The notes under the pieces: model-generated
Told to the model about the DNA's origin: nothing
Databases searched by the model: none
Seen by the model: only the letters and a program-made list of their open reading frames with translations
Translations under genes and position numbers: made by a program
Shown: piece after piece, positions 41,830-50,412 of the stretch
Layout of the letters: each line of letters opens with the position of its first letter
Position numbering within the stretch: position 1 is the stretch's first letter
Assembly (NCBI RefSeq): GCF_008085905.1
Contig: NZ_VSFF01000008.1
Location: 1-64,000 of the forward strand
Length of the DNA: 64,000 bases
Origin: Actinomadura syzygii
GTDB lineage: Bacteria > Actinomycetota > Actinomycetes > Streptosporangiales > Streptosporangiaceae
Direction: 5' to 3'

Positions 41830-42606
41830 ATGGACGAGACGGTTCTCTACTCGGTGGACGATCGGGTCGCGCGCATCACGCTGAACCGGCCCGACGCCCG
41901 CAACGCGCTCGACGACCAGATGATCGGGGAGCTGCTCGCCGCCTTCGAGCGGGCGACGGCCGACGACGCCGTGCGGGTGATCGTCCTGACCGGGGCGGGG
42001 GACCGGGCGTTCTGCGCCGGAGCCGACCTCGGCGGCCTCGACCGGGACGGCCTGGCCGTGGCCGACATCCGGGAGAGCGCCCCGTTCCGGCTGTTCACCG
42101 CGTTCCCGAGACTCGGCAAGCCGATCATCGCGCGGCTCGCCGGGCACGCCGTCGCGGGCGGCCTCGGCCTCGCCGCCGCCTGCGACCTGGTGATCGCGGC
42201 GGACGACGTCAAGCTCGCCACCCCCGAGGTCAACGTCGGCCTGTGGCCCATGATGATCATGGCGATCATCGACCGGAACGTCGCGCCGAAGCACGCGTTC
42301 AAGCTGTACTACACCGGCTCCCGGATCACCGCCGCCGAGGGACGCGAGATCGGCCTGGTCACCGAGGTCGTCCCGCGCGCGGAGCTCGATGCCCGCGTCG
42401 ACGGGCTGGCCGCCGTGATCGCGTCCAAGAGCCCGGTCGGCCTGCGCTGCGGCCGCGACGCCTTCTTCGCGGTTCAGGGGCGCCCGCTGGAGGACCAGGT
42501 CGCCTACCTGCTCGGCGAACTCGTCGGACTGGCCGCCACCGAGGACGCCAAGGAAGGCATCACGGCCTTCCTGGAGAACCGTCCGCCCGACTTCAAGGGC
42601 CGCTAG
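41830..42606 (+). CDS. Enoyl-CoA hydratase/isomerase (crotonase family)
   Basis: A 258-aa crotonase. The oxyanion hole is built by GAGDRAFCAGADL (A64/G65) and AGHAVAGGLGLA (G111); E133 in ATPEVNVGLWP is the likely catalytic acid/base. It would hydrate 2-enoyl-CoA in fatty acyl breakdown together with the thiolase upstream. ATG 41830. Its TAG stop shares the bases CTAG with the TAG stop of the convergent AraC gene. Confidence 0.92.
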   Translation: MDETVLYSVDDRVARITLNRPDARNALDDQMIGELLAAFERATADDAVRVIVLTGAGDRAFCAGADLGGLDRDGLAVADIRESAPFRLFTAFPRLGKPIIARLAGHAVAGGLGLAAACDLVIAADDVKLATPEVNVGLWPMMIMAIIDRNVAPKHAFKLYYTGSRITAAEGREIGLVTEVVPRAELDARVDGLAAVIASKSPVGLRCGRDAFFAVQGRPLEDQVAYLLGELVGLAATEDAKEGITAFLENRPPDFKGR

Positions 42607-43553
42607 CGGCCCGCGCGGGTCTCGGACGGCGTGCGGCCGAACCGGGCCCGGAAGTGCCGGGCGAACAGCGCCTGGCTGGAGAAGCCCCAGCGGTAGGCGA
42701 CGTCCGCGATCGTCGTGTCGGCCGCGCCCGGAGCGGTCAGCTCGTCGTGGGCGCGCTGGAGGCGGCGCTCCAGGATGTACTTGGCGGGCGTCGTCCCCGC
42801 CGACTCGAAGATCCGGCCGAGGTGCCGCGACGACACCGCCATCACCCCGGCGACCTGGCCCGGGGTGAGGCAGATGTCGTGCAGGTGCCGCTCGATGTAG
42901 TCCTTGGCGACGATGAGCTGCGTCCGGTACGCGGCGGGCGCGTCGCCGCCGCCCGCGCGCTCGGTGGCGAGCATCCTGATCAGGTCGAGGACGGTGTTCC
43001 GGGCGCCCTCCGGGCCGTCCGCGCCGGGGTTCTCCAGGACGGAGCGGAGCGCGCCGAGCAGCTCGCCCTCGCGGGCCGTCCCGCGCCCGAACAGCATGGG
43101 CGCGGCGACGCCGCCCGACACGCACTCCTCCACGAACAGGTCGCGCGGGACGTCCACCAGGAACTGCCGCATCGACGACGAGAACCCGAACAGGTACGGG
43201 CGGCGCGTGTCGTACACGACGAGGTCGCCGGCGGCGGCGGACAGGCAGCCGTGCTCGTGCAGGAACACGGCCTCGCCCTTGACCAGCAGCGTCGCGAAGA
43301 CGGAGTCCTTCGGCGTGGACCGCGCGACCTGCGGGGTCCGCTCGACGGCGTGCGCGTTGCCGCTGATCTCCGCCAGCCGGACGTCGCCGAGGTCGAAGTT
43401 GGTCTGCCGGGCCAGCAGCCCGTGCTCCGAGTAGGCGGACACGGACAGCCCGACCAGCGCTCTGCGGTTGTACTCCTCCCAGAACGCGATCCGCTCGCGC
43501 GGATCGACGTCCTCCGTGCTGGCCTGGGAGATCATCTGTGCGGGTCCCGGCAT
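42603..43553 (-). CDS. AraC family transcriptional regulator
   Basis: A 316-aa regulator with an AraC-binding-like N-terminal cupin domain (about 1-190, with HEHGCLSAAAGDLVVYDTRRPY) and a C-terminal double HTH (about 210-312; LTPGQVAGVMAVSSRHLGRIFESAGTTPAKYILERRLQRA and ADVAYRWGFSSQALFARHFRARFGRTPSETR). ATG 43553 has GGGAGGAAGAG upstream. It is the last gene of the minus-strand catabolic cluster, 57 bp after the SDR gene, and is the likely activator of that operon. Confidence 0.93.
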   Translation of the reverse strand: MPGPAQMISQASTEDVDPRERIAFWEEYNRRALVGLSVSAYSEHGLLARQTNFDLGDVRLAEISGNAHAVERTPQVARSTPKDSVFATLLVKGEAVFLHEHGCLSAAAGDLVVYDTRRPYLFGFSSSMRQFLVDVPRDLFVEECVSGGVAAPMLFGRGTAREGELLGALRSVLENPGADGPEGARNTVLDLIRMLATERAGGGDAPAAYRTQLIVAKDYIERHLHDICLTPGQVAGVMAVSSRHLGRIFESAGTTPAKYILERRLQRAHDELTAPGAADTTIADVAYRWGFSSQALFARHFRARFGRTPSETRAGR

Positions 43554-43610
43554 TGGTCTCTTCCTCCCGGTGACGGGCGGCCTTAGACGGAGCCTACGCC
43601 GCTTTACCCG

Positions 43611-44354
43611 TCAAACCGCCAGGTAGCCTCCATCGACCGGAAGGATCGCGCCGGTCATGTAGGACGCGGCGGGCGAGCAGAGGAACGCCGCGACCGACGC
43701 GATCTCGCCCGGCCGCCCGTACCGGCCCGCCGGGATCCGCGCGAGGACGGCCGCCGCGGCGGGCGGATCGTCCAGCAGGCCGCGGGCCAGCGGGGTGATC
43801 ACGAAGCCGGGCGCGATCGCGTTGACCCGGACGCCGTCCGCCGCGTACTCGGCCGCGAGCGACTTGGTGAGCTGCGAGATCCCGCCCTTGCTCGCGCTGT
43901 AGGCGGGACGGTCGCGGCTCCCCGAGAACGCGAACATCGACGACACGTTCACGATCGAGCCGCCGCGCCGGGCGAGCGCCGGACGGGCCGCCTGGCACGC
44001 CACCATCGTCGCGGTCAGGTTGATCTCCAGGACGCGGCGCCACCGGCCGAGGTCGTACTCGTCCCGGTCGTGGCTGACGCCCGCGCAGTTCACGAGGACG
44101 TCCAGCGGGTCGGTCTCGGCGATCAGCCGGGTCAGCTCGCCGTCGTCCAGCACGTCGTGCTCGACGACCCGGACGGCGGCGTGGCGCGGCAGCTCGTCCG
44201 GGTCGGCCGGCAGCAGCCCGAGGGCGGTGACCTCGGCCCCGAGCTCGGCGAACAGCACGGCCGTCGCCGACCCGATCCCGGACGTCCCGCCGGTGACGAA
44301 CACCCGCCGCCCGGCGAACAGCCCCGGCGCGAACCCCTCCGTGACGTCGGTCAT
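43611..44354 (-). CDS. Short-chain dehydrogenase/reductase
   Basis: A 247-aa classical SDR. The cofactor motif is TGGTSGIG (21-28), NCAG at 89-92, and catalytic S139, Y152 and K156 (YSASK); the C-terminus has SPAASYMTGAILPVDGGY. NAD(P)-dependent alcohol or ketone oxidoreduction. ATG 44354 overlaps the stop of the zinc ADH upstream as ATGA, so they are translationally coupled. Substrate presumably an intermediate of the pathway encoded by the cupin-MFS-ADH genes. Confidence 0.92.
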   Translation of the reverse strand: MTDVTEGFAPGLFAGRRVFVTGGTSGIGSATAVLFAELGAEVTALGLLPADPDELPRHAAVRVVEHDVLDDGELTRLIAETDPLDVLVNCAGVSHDRDEYDLGRWRRVLEINLTATMVACQAARPALARRGGSIVNVSSMFAFSGSRDRPAYSASKGGISQLTKSLAAEYAADGVRVNAIAPGFVITPLARGLLDDPPAAAAVLARIPAGRYGRPGEIASVAAFLCSPAASYMTGAILPVDGGYLAV

Positions 44355-45367
44355 GGCCGCACCAGCACCTTGATCTCCTCCATCGTGTTCAGCAGCGTCT
44401 CGAACCCGTCGCGGACGACCTCGTCCAGCGGGACGACCGAGGTCACGATGGACGCGAAGTCCATGCCCTCCTCGGACGCGAGCCGGATCAGCTCGGGATG
44501 GCAGTCCCGGTACCCGACCGACGTGATGATCGACTGCTCGTTGTTGACCAGCGCGAACGCGTCGATCGCGAACATCCCGCCGAGGCCGAGCAGGACGACC
44601 CGGCCGCCGCGCCGGGTGGCGGCGAGGCAGTCGTTCAGCGTCCGCTCCGCGCCGACCGCCTCGAAGGCGAGGTCGGCGAGGCCGGGCGGCAGCTCACCGG
44701 CGTCCACGACGTCCGCCGCGCCGAGCCGCCTCGCCAGCGCGCGGCGGGTCGGGGACGGGTCGCACCCGATCACCTTCCCGGCCCCGTACCGGACGGCGAG
44801 CTGCACGACCAGCAGCCCGATCGGGCCGAGTCCGACGACCGCGACGGTCTCGCCCTCCTGGAGCCCGGACCTGCGGATGCCGTGCAGCGCGACCGCCGCG
44901 GGCTCGAACACGGCCGCCTGCTCCAGCGGGAGGTCGTCCGGCAGCCGGTGCAGCATGTAGGACGGCACGACCGCGCGCTCGGCGAGCCCGCCGTCGCCCA
45001 TCAGCCCGGCGAACCCGAAGTGGCGGCACAGGTTGTACTCGCCCGCCTCGCAGCGCGCGCACTCGCCGCACCGGTAGTGCGGCTCGACGGCGACGGGGTC
45101 GCCGGGCTCGAACCCGGTGACGCCGGGGCCGACGGCGGCGACCGTCCCGCAGAACTCGTGGCCGAGGGTCAGCGGGGCGGTCCGTCCCGACTCGGGGTGC
45201 GGCTCCTTGACCGGGATCGCGTGCGGCCCGTCTGCGTATTCGTGCAGGTCACTGCCGCAGATACCGCAGTACGCGACGGTGACCGACACTTCGCCGGGGC
45301 CGGGAAGGCGAGGCGCGACGTCCTCGACCCGCACGTCCCTGGGCCCATGCCAGACGGCAGCCCTCAC
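44351..45367 (-). CDS. Zinc-dependent dehydrogenase (2,3-butanediol/sorbitol dehydrogenase-like)
   Basis: A 338-aa medium-chain dehydrogenase. Catalytic zinc: C37 (CGICGSDLHEY), H70, E71 (LGHEFCG); structural zinc: C100, C103, C106, C114; Rossmann GLGPIG. CGSDLHEY is typical of the butanediol dehydrogenase group. The GTG start at 45367 overlaps the stop of the MFS gene as GTGA. A longer open frame upstream is antisense-like sequence over the MFS gene. Confidence 0.9.
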   Translation of the reverse strand: MRAAVWHGPRDVRVEDVAPRLPGPGEVSVTVAYCGICGSDLHEYADGPHAIPVKEPHPESGRTAPLTLGHEFCGTVAAVGPGVTGFEPGDPVAVEPHYRCGECARCEAGEYNLCRHFGFAGLMGDGGLAERAVVPSYMLHRLPDDLPLEQAAVFEPAAVALHGIRRSGLQEGETVAVVGLGPIGLLVVQLAVRYGAGKVIGCDPSPTRRALARRLGAADVVDAGELPPGLADLAFEAVGAERTLNDCLAATRRGGRVVLLGLGGMFAIDAFALVNNEQSIITSVGYRDCHPELIRLASEEGMDFASIVTSVVPLDEVVRDGFETLLNTMEEIKVLVRP

Positions 45368-46608
45368 GAGGTCACCGCCTGACGACGGCGCAGTACGGCC
45401 GGGGCCGTCTCGCGGAGGCCGAACGACAGCAGCACCACGAGCGCCGCCCCTCCCGCGGCGATGAACATCGCCGCGTCCAGTCCCCAGATGTCGGACGCGC
45501 GCCCGGCGACCAGCGGGCCGAGGAACCCGCCCGCTGGCTCGCCCACGCCCATGATCACGCCGAGCGCGGCCCGCGGCACGGTCTCGGCCGGGATCGTCGC
45601 CATGAACAGCGTGAAGCAGCCGAGCCCCGTGTAGGTGAGGATCATCAGCGTGCCGAGCAGCAGCGGGCTGTCCACGTACACGACGGCGATCGGGCAGCAG
45701 ACGGCGAGCAGCGTGAAGCCGATCAGCGCCTTGCGGCGGCCGATCCGGTCGGAGATCCCCGGGGTCGCGAAGCCCCACAGCACCCAGGCGACGCCGAGGC
45801 AGGTCATGACGGCGCTCATCGTCCCGGAGCCCCAGCCCTTCTCGTCGGTCAGGTACTTGGGGGTGAAGGTGATCAGCGTGACGAACCACGTCAGGTAGCA
45901 GGGCGCGATCAGCATGCAGATCACGACGTTGCGCAGCCGCAGGACGTCCTTGACCGGGGTCTTCTCCACCGGCGCTTCGGGTTCCGCCCTGGCCGCGCGG
46001 GGCGGCCGCTCCAGCACGAACTTCGCGATCAGCGCGGTGACGATCAGGCCGGGAATGATCGTGACGAAGAACGCCGTCCGCCAGCCGAACGAGTCCGCCA
46101 TCCACACGACGACGACCGGCGCGACGATCCCGCCGAGCAGGCCCGCCGACGACCCCTGCAGCAGGCCCATGTTCAGCCCGCGCCGCGACTCCCGCGACGC
46201 CTCGACCATGAGCGACTGCGACATCGGCAGGACCGCGCCCTCCGCGGTGCCCATCAGCGCCCGCGCCGCGAGCAGCCCGAGGAAGCCGCTCATCAGCCCG
46301 GACGCCGACGAGAACAGCGAGAACAGCAGGACCGCCCCGATCAGGATCGGCTTGCGCCTGCCGATGCGGTCCGACAGGCTCCCGGCGAACATCCCCGCGA
46401 GCGCCCATGTCAGCGCGAGCACCCCGGACAGGAAGCCGAGCTGCGAGTTCGACAGGCCGAAGTCGTCGTCCATGTACGGGGCGAGGAACGCGAGGGCCTG
46501 CCGGTCGAAGAACACGAAGCCGAACGCCAGGAACAGGACGGCCAGCAACCGGTTCTCGTACCGGTCCGGGGTCGTCGCGGGCGATGCGCGCTTCAGCAGG
46601 GTGACCAT
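45364..46608 (-). CDS. MFS transporter for an organic anion or aromatic acid
   Basis: A 414-aa 12-TM MFS protein. FLAFGFVFFDRQALAFLAPYM in TM1 and SDRIGRRKPILIG plus SDRIGRRKALIG (motif A in both halves) are typical of the anion:cation and aromatic acid:H+ symporters. It starts 3 nt after the cupin gene stop and overlaps the ADH start. In this operon it probably imports the substrate that the dioxygenase and dehydrogenases degrade. Confidence 0.9.
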   Translation of the reverse strand: MVTLLKRASPATTPDRYENRLLAVLFLAFGFVFFDRQALAFLAPYMDDDFGLSNSQLGFLSGVLALTWALAGMFAGSLSDRIGRRKPILIGAVLLFSLFSSASGLMSGFLGLLAARALMGTAEGAVLPMSQSLMVEASRESRRGLNMGLLQGSSAGLLGGIVAPVVVVWMADSFGWRTAFFVTIIPGLIVTALIAKFVLERPPRAARAEPEAPVEKTPVKDVLRLRNVVICMLIAPCYLTWFVTLITFTPKYLTDEKGWGSGTMSAVMTCLGVAWVLWGFATPGISDRIGRRKALIGFTLLAVCCPIAVVYVDSPLLLGTLMILTYTGLGCFTLFMATIPAETVPRAALGVIMGVGEPAGGFLGPLVAGRASDIWGLDAAMFIAAGGAALVVLLSFGLRETAPAVLRRRQAVTS

Positions 46609-46611
46609 GGG

Positions 46612-47145
46612 CTACCGGAACAGCGAGTCGATGTAGTCCGCGCCCAGTCCGACCTTGTCGTAGTGCTTGCGGCACATGTCGATGTAGTCGTGGACGTCGA
46701 AGTACCCGGCGGTGTCGCCGTTCTCGTCCAGCCAGATGAGCGGGCCCTTGACGATGAACAGCGTCTTCATGGGCTCTTCGTGCTCGTAGGCGACGAGCGT
46801 GTGGCCTTCGCCGGGGGACTCGTAGACGAAGTCGCCCGCGGTCGCCGTCCAGGGGCGCTCCAGGTAGCCCCACTTGCCGGAGATCGTGTAGGCGAACACC
46901 TCGTGCGGGTGGTAGTGCCGGTTGACGAGCCCGGCCTCCTTGGACCGCAGGACGTCGGACCAGGTGTTGTCCTTGACGTTGATCCACAGGGGGCGGGACC
47001 CGACCGTCTCGGTGAACGGCACGTAGTACCGGTCGTCGTCGGTGGCCACATTCGGGATGTAGACCTCCGGCAGCGCGTCCGGCTTCAGGGAGTTCTCGAT
47101 CGGCTTGAGGTTCTTCCAGAACTCCGAACCGGGGGTTTCAGGCAT
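46612..47145 (-). CDS. Cupin protein of the 2,4'-dihydroxyacetophenone dioxygenase family
   Basis: A 177-aa single-cupin protein. Metal ligands are likely H77, H79, E82 (RHYHPHEVFAY) and H115 (PGEGHTLVAY). The family enzyme uses Fe(II) to cleave 2,4'-dihydroxyacetophenone to 4-hydroxybenzoate and formate; the substrate here is not proven. ATG 47145 has GAGAGGAG upstream. It is the first gene of the operon cupin-MFS-ADH-SDR, with AraC downstream. Confidence 0.85.
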   Translation of the reverse strand: MPETPGSEFWKNLKPIENSLKPDALPEVYIPNVATDDDRYYVPFTETVGSRPLWINVKDNTWSDVLRSKEAGLVNRHYHPHEVFAYTISGKWGYLERPWTATAGDFVYESPGEGHTLVAYEHEEPMKTLFIVKGPLIWLDENGDTAGYFDVHDYIDMCRKHYDKVGLGADYIDSLFR

Positions 47146-47260
47146 GTGAACGGCTCCTCTCACAGCACGTTCCCGTGAGTGAACCTCGCGCCGGCCGCCC
47201 CCGTCTTTCCTTTCCCGGACCCCGGCGTTTGCAGATCCCAGACATCCGCGGCCGGACGGC

Positions 47261-48115
47261 CTACGGAGACGCCAGTTCCGCCAGCACAGCGGCGTGATCG
47301 GACGGCCAGACGCCGTCCACGGGCCCGTCTCCCGCGCGGCGCACGGAGCGGACGTGCCCGGCGCCGCCCGGTCCGGGCGGGCCGACGTGGACGTAGTCGA
47401 TGCGTCCGGGCGGCTCGCGGGTGAGCGCGGCGTAGGGGTTGGCCGGGTCCCAGGTGTTCGCCGGGGCGGCTGGGTCGGCGTACTCCCAGGCGTCCAGGAA
47501 GACCTGGCCGGGGACGGGCGGCGCGGTGCGGTACCCGCCGAGCAGCCGCATCTCGTCCGAGTCGGGGAGGGCGTTGTAGTCCCCGGTGAGGACGGGCGGG
47601 AAGGCCGAGCGGCCCCGGTGGCCGGCGACGAAACCGGCCAGGGCGGCGACCTGCGCGCAGCGGACGGCCGACTCGTGCGGCCCCGAGTTGAGATGCGTCG
47701 TGAAGAACGGCACCGGGTGGACGGGCGCGTCCGCGAGGGCGAAGAGGGCCTGGTGGCCGTCGTCCCGGCCGCCCTCGGCGGGCAGCCGCAGGACGGCGCG
47801 GTCGATGATCGGCCAGCGGCTGAGGATCGCGTCCCCGACGCCTGCGGTCGAGCCGTCCAGGCGGGCGTGCCAGCGGCCCGGACGGTCCGAGGCCGCCCAC
47901 GTCCAGTGCATGCCGAGCCGGTCGGCGAGCCATCCGGCCAGGTTCTCCCCGCCGCCGCTGTTCTCCCCGCCGCCGCTGTTCTCCCCGCCGTCGTCCCAGA
48001 CCTCCTGGAGGCCGACGAGGTCGCAGTCGAGGCTCGCCAGGGTGGACGCGATCGCCTCCCGGCGGGCCTCCCAGGGACCGAACCGCCACCACACGTTCCA
48101 GCTCAGCACCCGCAT
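47261..48115 (-). CDS. Endonuclease/exonuclease/phosphatase family protein
   Basis: A 284-aa EEP-fold hydrolase. Motifs in order: LSWNVWWRFGPWEARREAI, DLVGLQEVWDD (metal-binding Glu), FFTTHLNSGPHESAVR, LTGDYNALPDSDEM and the C-terminal WPSDHAAVLAEL (catalytic Asp-His). It hydrolyses phosphodiester or phosphomonoester bonds in nucleic acids, lipids or inositides; substrate unknown. No signal peptide, so cytosolic. After the catalytic Glu there is a small repeat of Gly-Glu-Asn-Ser-Gly-Gly encoded by 18-bp DNA repeats (about 47944-47995). Confidence 0.9.
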   Translation of the reverse strand: MRVLSWNVWWRFGPWEARREAIASTLASLDCDLVGLQEVWDDGGENSGGGENSGGGENLAGWLADRLGMHWTWAASDRPGRWHARLDGSTAGVGDAILSRWPIIDRAVLRLPAEGGRDDGHQALFALADAPVHPVPFFTTHLNSGPHESAVRCAQVAALAGFVAGHRGRSAFPPVLTGDYNALPDSDEMRLLGGYRTAPPVPGQVFLDAWEYADPAAPANTWDPANPYAALTREPPGRIDYVHVGPPGPGGAGHVRSVRRAGDGPVDGVWPSDHAAVLAELASP

Positions 48116-48161
48116 TCGGCCGCCCTCTCCTGGAGTCTCCTGGCCATTCGGGCATTCTGGC

Positions 48162-48659
48162 CTATTCGGCGGCGAGGCCCTCGTAGTAGGCGACCTGGGC
48201 GGGGTAGTAGTCGTCGAAATCGGGCTTGGGGGCGTCCGTCATGGAGGCGGTGAGCATGTCGAGGTAGTACTCCCAGCCCGGACCGGTCGTGGTGACGTCC
48301 GTTCCCGGGTCGAGATGGTGGAGGAAGGTCAGCGTCGTCTCGCCGTCCGCCTCGGCGAGCCGGGCCTCCAGGTGCCAGCGGCCGTACTCGTCGACCGTCT
48401 CGACCTCCAAGCGGTGGGGCGGCTCGCAGGCGAGGATCGTCATGTCGCTCTCGGGCGCGCCTTTCTCGTGGACGAGCGTGAGCCGCACCGTGGCGCCCGG
48501 CCTGCCGTCGCCGGTCCAGCTCGCGAACCAGCGCGCCGTCCGCTCGGACTCGGTGACGCTGGCCCACACGTCCTCGATCGGGGCCTTGTAGTGGCGTGTC
48601 AGTTGCAGGTCGGAGCCGGTCGCCGTGGTGAGCAACCGGCCGGTGGGCGGTGGTGTCAT
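48162..48659 (-). CDS. SRPBCC (AHSA1-like) domain protein
   Basis: A 165-aa START-like protein: LTRHYKAPIEDVWASVTESERTARWFASWTGDGRPGATVRL at the start, GRWHLEARLAEADGETTLTFLHHL and GPGWEYYLDMLTA later. These bind small hydrophobic ligands. ATG 48659 overlaps the stop of the ArsR gene as ATGA; the ArsR-AHSA1 pair is a frequent actinobacterial two-gene operon in which the repressor controls both. Confidence 0.9.
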   Translation of the reverse strand: MTPPPTGRLLTTATGSDLQLTRHYKAPIEDVWASVTESERTARWFASWTGDGRPGATVRLTLVHEKGAPESDMTILACEPPHRLEVETVDEYGRWHLEARLAEADGETTLTFLHHLDPGTDVTTTGPGWEYYLDMLTASMTDAPKPDFDDYYPAQVAYYEGLAAE

Positions 48660-49030
48660 CCTGCGCTCCTCTTCGCGGTGTCGGTCGATTCGGCGGACGT
48701 TCGCCGGTCGCGCCGGGTGCGGTGGACCTCGGTGTCCAGGGCGTCGAGCCGCTGCTCCCACGCCTCCCCGCGGACGGCGGCCAGCCACCGGTCGATCTCC
48801 CGGAGGGGGCCGGGGTCGGCGCGGTAGTGCCGCTCGCGTCCCGCCGTCTCGGCCGTGACGAGCCCCGCCTCGCGCAGCACGCGCAGGTGGCGGCTCACCG
48901 CCGGACGGCTGATCTCCGGGAACGCGGCGGCCAGCGTGCCCGCCGTGCGCGGGCCGCCGGTGGCGAGCAGCAGCACGATCCGGCGGCGCACCGGATCGGC
49001 CGCGGCGGCGAAGGCGTCCATGGAGGACAT
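48656..49030 (-). CDS. ArsR family transcriptional regulator
   Basis: A 124-aa ArsR/SmtB repressor with the winged helix at about 5-85 (DPVRRRIVLLLATGGPRTAGTLAAAFPEISRPAVSRHLRVLREAGLVTAE). No Cys and no metal-site motif, so it is not a metal sensor of the classical kind. The ATG at 49030 abuts an 18-bp dyad and has no leader ribosome site, so the message is probably leaderless. Coupled with the SRPBCC gene. Confidence 0.9.
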   Translation of the reverse strand: MSSMDAFAAAADPVRRRIVLLLATGGPRTAGTLAAAFPEISRPAVSRHLRVLREAGLVTAETAGRERHYRADPGPLREIDRWLAAVRGEAWEQRLDALDTEVHRTRRDRRTSAESTDTAKRSAG

Positions 49031-49047
49031 GTAACCATCGTGTTACA
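49030..49047. promoter_or_regulatory. Palindromic operator at the ArsR start
   Basis: TGTAAC (49030-49035), six bases, GTTACA (49042-49047): a perfect 18-bp dyad that includes the first base of the ArsR start codon. Such a site lets the ArsR protein repress its own operon. Confidence 0.6.
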
Positions 49048-49231
49048 CGTCTTGTCGAGCCGAGCCCCGGGGTGGACGTTCGTAAGGGCGCAGGCTCTTC
49101 GACGGCCGGGGAATCGTCCGTATTTGCCGGTGTTCATGGTGGCCAGGCATTTTCCCCAAAGTCTTACTAATGCCGGTCCAGCTTCCGGTAAGGCGTCGTT
49201 TCGAGTGAATTAATATGTTGATGACCTACGC

Positions 49232-50407
49232 ATGGGAACTTCGGCATGCATTCGGAAGGCCCCGAACGCGCGGTGGCCCACTCGCGGCAGAGGGGCGACG
49301 AGCGTTCTGCTGGTCGGCGCGCTCGGGTTCGCCGCGCTGTCGGGTTGCAGCGGCGACAACGAGCGTCCGGCGGGGCAGCGGGGGGCGACCGAATCGGCCG
49401 CTCCCGGAACGGGCCGGTTCACCGTCGCGGGGACGGGCGACTTCCTTCTCCACGAACCCGTCACCAAACAGGCCGCCGCGGACGCGCGTGCGAGGGACAA
49501 GAAAGGCTTCGACTTCACGCCGATGCTCGCGCAGCTCAAGCCTTATATCGGTAAGGCGGATCTGGGCGTCTGCCACGTCGAAACGCCTTTGGCTCCGCCC
49601 TCGGGGCCTTTTGAGGGTTATCCGATGTTCAGTTCACCGCCGCAGATCGCGGACGCGATCCGCGGGGTGGGCTACGACACGTGCTCCACGGCGTCCAACC
49701 ACTCGCTTGACCAGGGCGAACCGGGCGTCCGCCGGACGATCGACGACCTGAACAGGGTGGACCTCCGGCACGCCGGGACGGCCCGAAGCCCGGAAGAGGC
49801 GAAGCAGATCAACCTCATGACGGTGAAGGGCGTCAAGGTCGCGCAGCTCTCCTACACCTATGGGACCAACGGCATTTCGGCGCCCGGCGGGAAAACCTGG
49901 CTCGTGAACACGCCGATCAACCCCGACAGGGTTCTCTCGGACGCGGCCCGTGCCAAGCAGGCCGGTGCCGAGGTCGTGATACTCAGCCTCCACTGGGGGA
50001 CGGAATACCAGCACGCGGCCACGTCCGAGCAGCGACGCCTGGCGAAGACATTGCTGGCCTCGAATAACATTGACCTGATCATCGGCTGCCATGCTCACGT
50101 CGTGCAGCCTTTCGAGCAGATCAACGGTAAATGGGTCGTGTACGGAATGGGGAACCAGGTCGCCAACCCGACCGCGAACGAGCAGACCACTCACGAAGGG
50201 CTCATCGCCTGGCTGACCTTCAGCCGGGACGCGCAGAACCGGTGGAGAGCGCAGCCCGCCTTCGTCCCGACTCTCGTCACGGCGGGCCCGCCCATCAGGC
50301 TCCGGACGCTGGGCAAGAATTCCGGTAACCAGGCGACCGTGGCACGCACGACGAAAGTCGTGCGGAGCCTCGGATTCAACGTCCCGATCGCGTCGCCGCC
50401 GAAGTAG
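49232..50407 (+). CDS. CapA family metallophosphatase-like lipoprotein
   Basis: A 391-aa protein with a long basic N-terminus, a hydrophobic helix and the lipobox LSGC (Cys39), so it is anchored outside the membrane. The body is the PGA_cap/CapA fold: TVAGTGDFLLHEP, CHVETPLAPPSGPFEGYPMFSSPP, DTCSTASNHSLDQGEPG, LSLHWGTEY, IIGCHAHVVQPFE and YGMGNQV. In Bacillus CapA takes part in poly-gamma-glutamate capsule formation; here no pgs genes are nearby. ATG 49232; TAATAT at 49211-49216 is a likely -10 with a very short leader. GC is lower than in genes before 49 kb. Confidence 0.87.
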   Translation: MGTSACIRKAPNARWPTRGRGATSVLLVGALGFAALSGCSGDNERPAGQRGATESAAPGTGRFTVAGTGDFLLHEPVTKQAAADARARDKKGFDFTPMLAQLKPYIGKADLGVCHVETPLAPPSGPFEGYPMFSSPPQIADAIRGVGYDTCSTASNHSLDQGEPGVRRTIDDLNRVDLRHAGTARSPEEAKQINLMTVKGVKVAQLSYTYGTNGISAPGGKTWLVNTPINPDRVLSDAARAKQAGAEVVILSLHWGTEYQHAATSEQRRLAKTLLASNNIDLIIGCHAHVVQPFEQINGKWVVYGMGNQVANPTANEQTTHEGLIAWLTFSRDAQNRWRAQPAFVPTLVTAGPPIRLRTLGKNSGNQATVARTTKVVRSLGFNVPIASPPK

Positions 50408-50412
50408 GACCG

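Noticed and set aside
47944..47995. 18-bp repeats that at first looked like a regulatory or CRISPR-like array
   Set aside because: They are in frame inside the endonuclease/exonuclease/phosphatase gene and encode a Gly-Glu-Asn-Ser-Gly-Gly linker.
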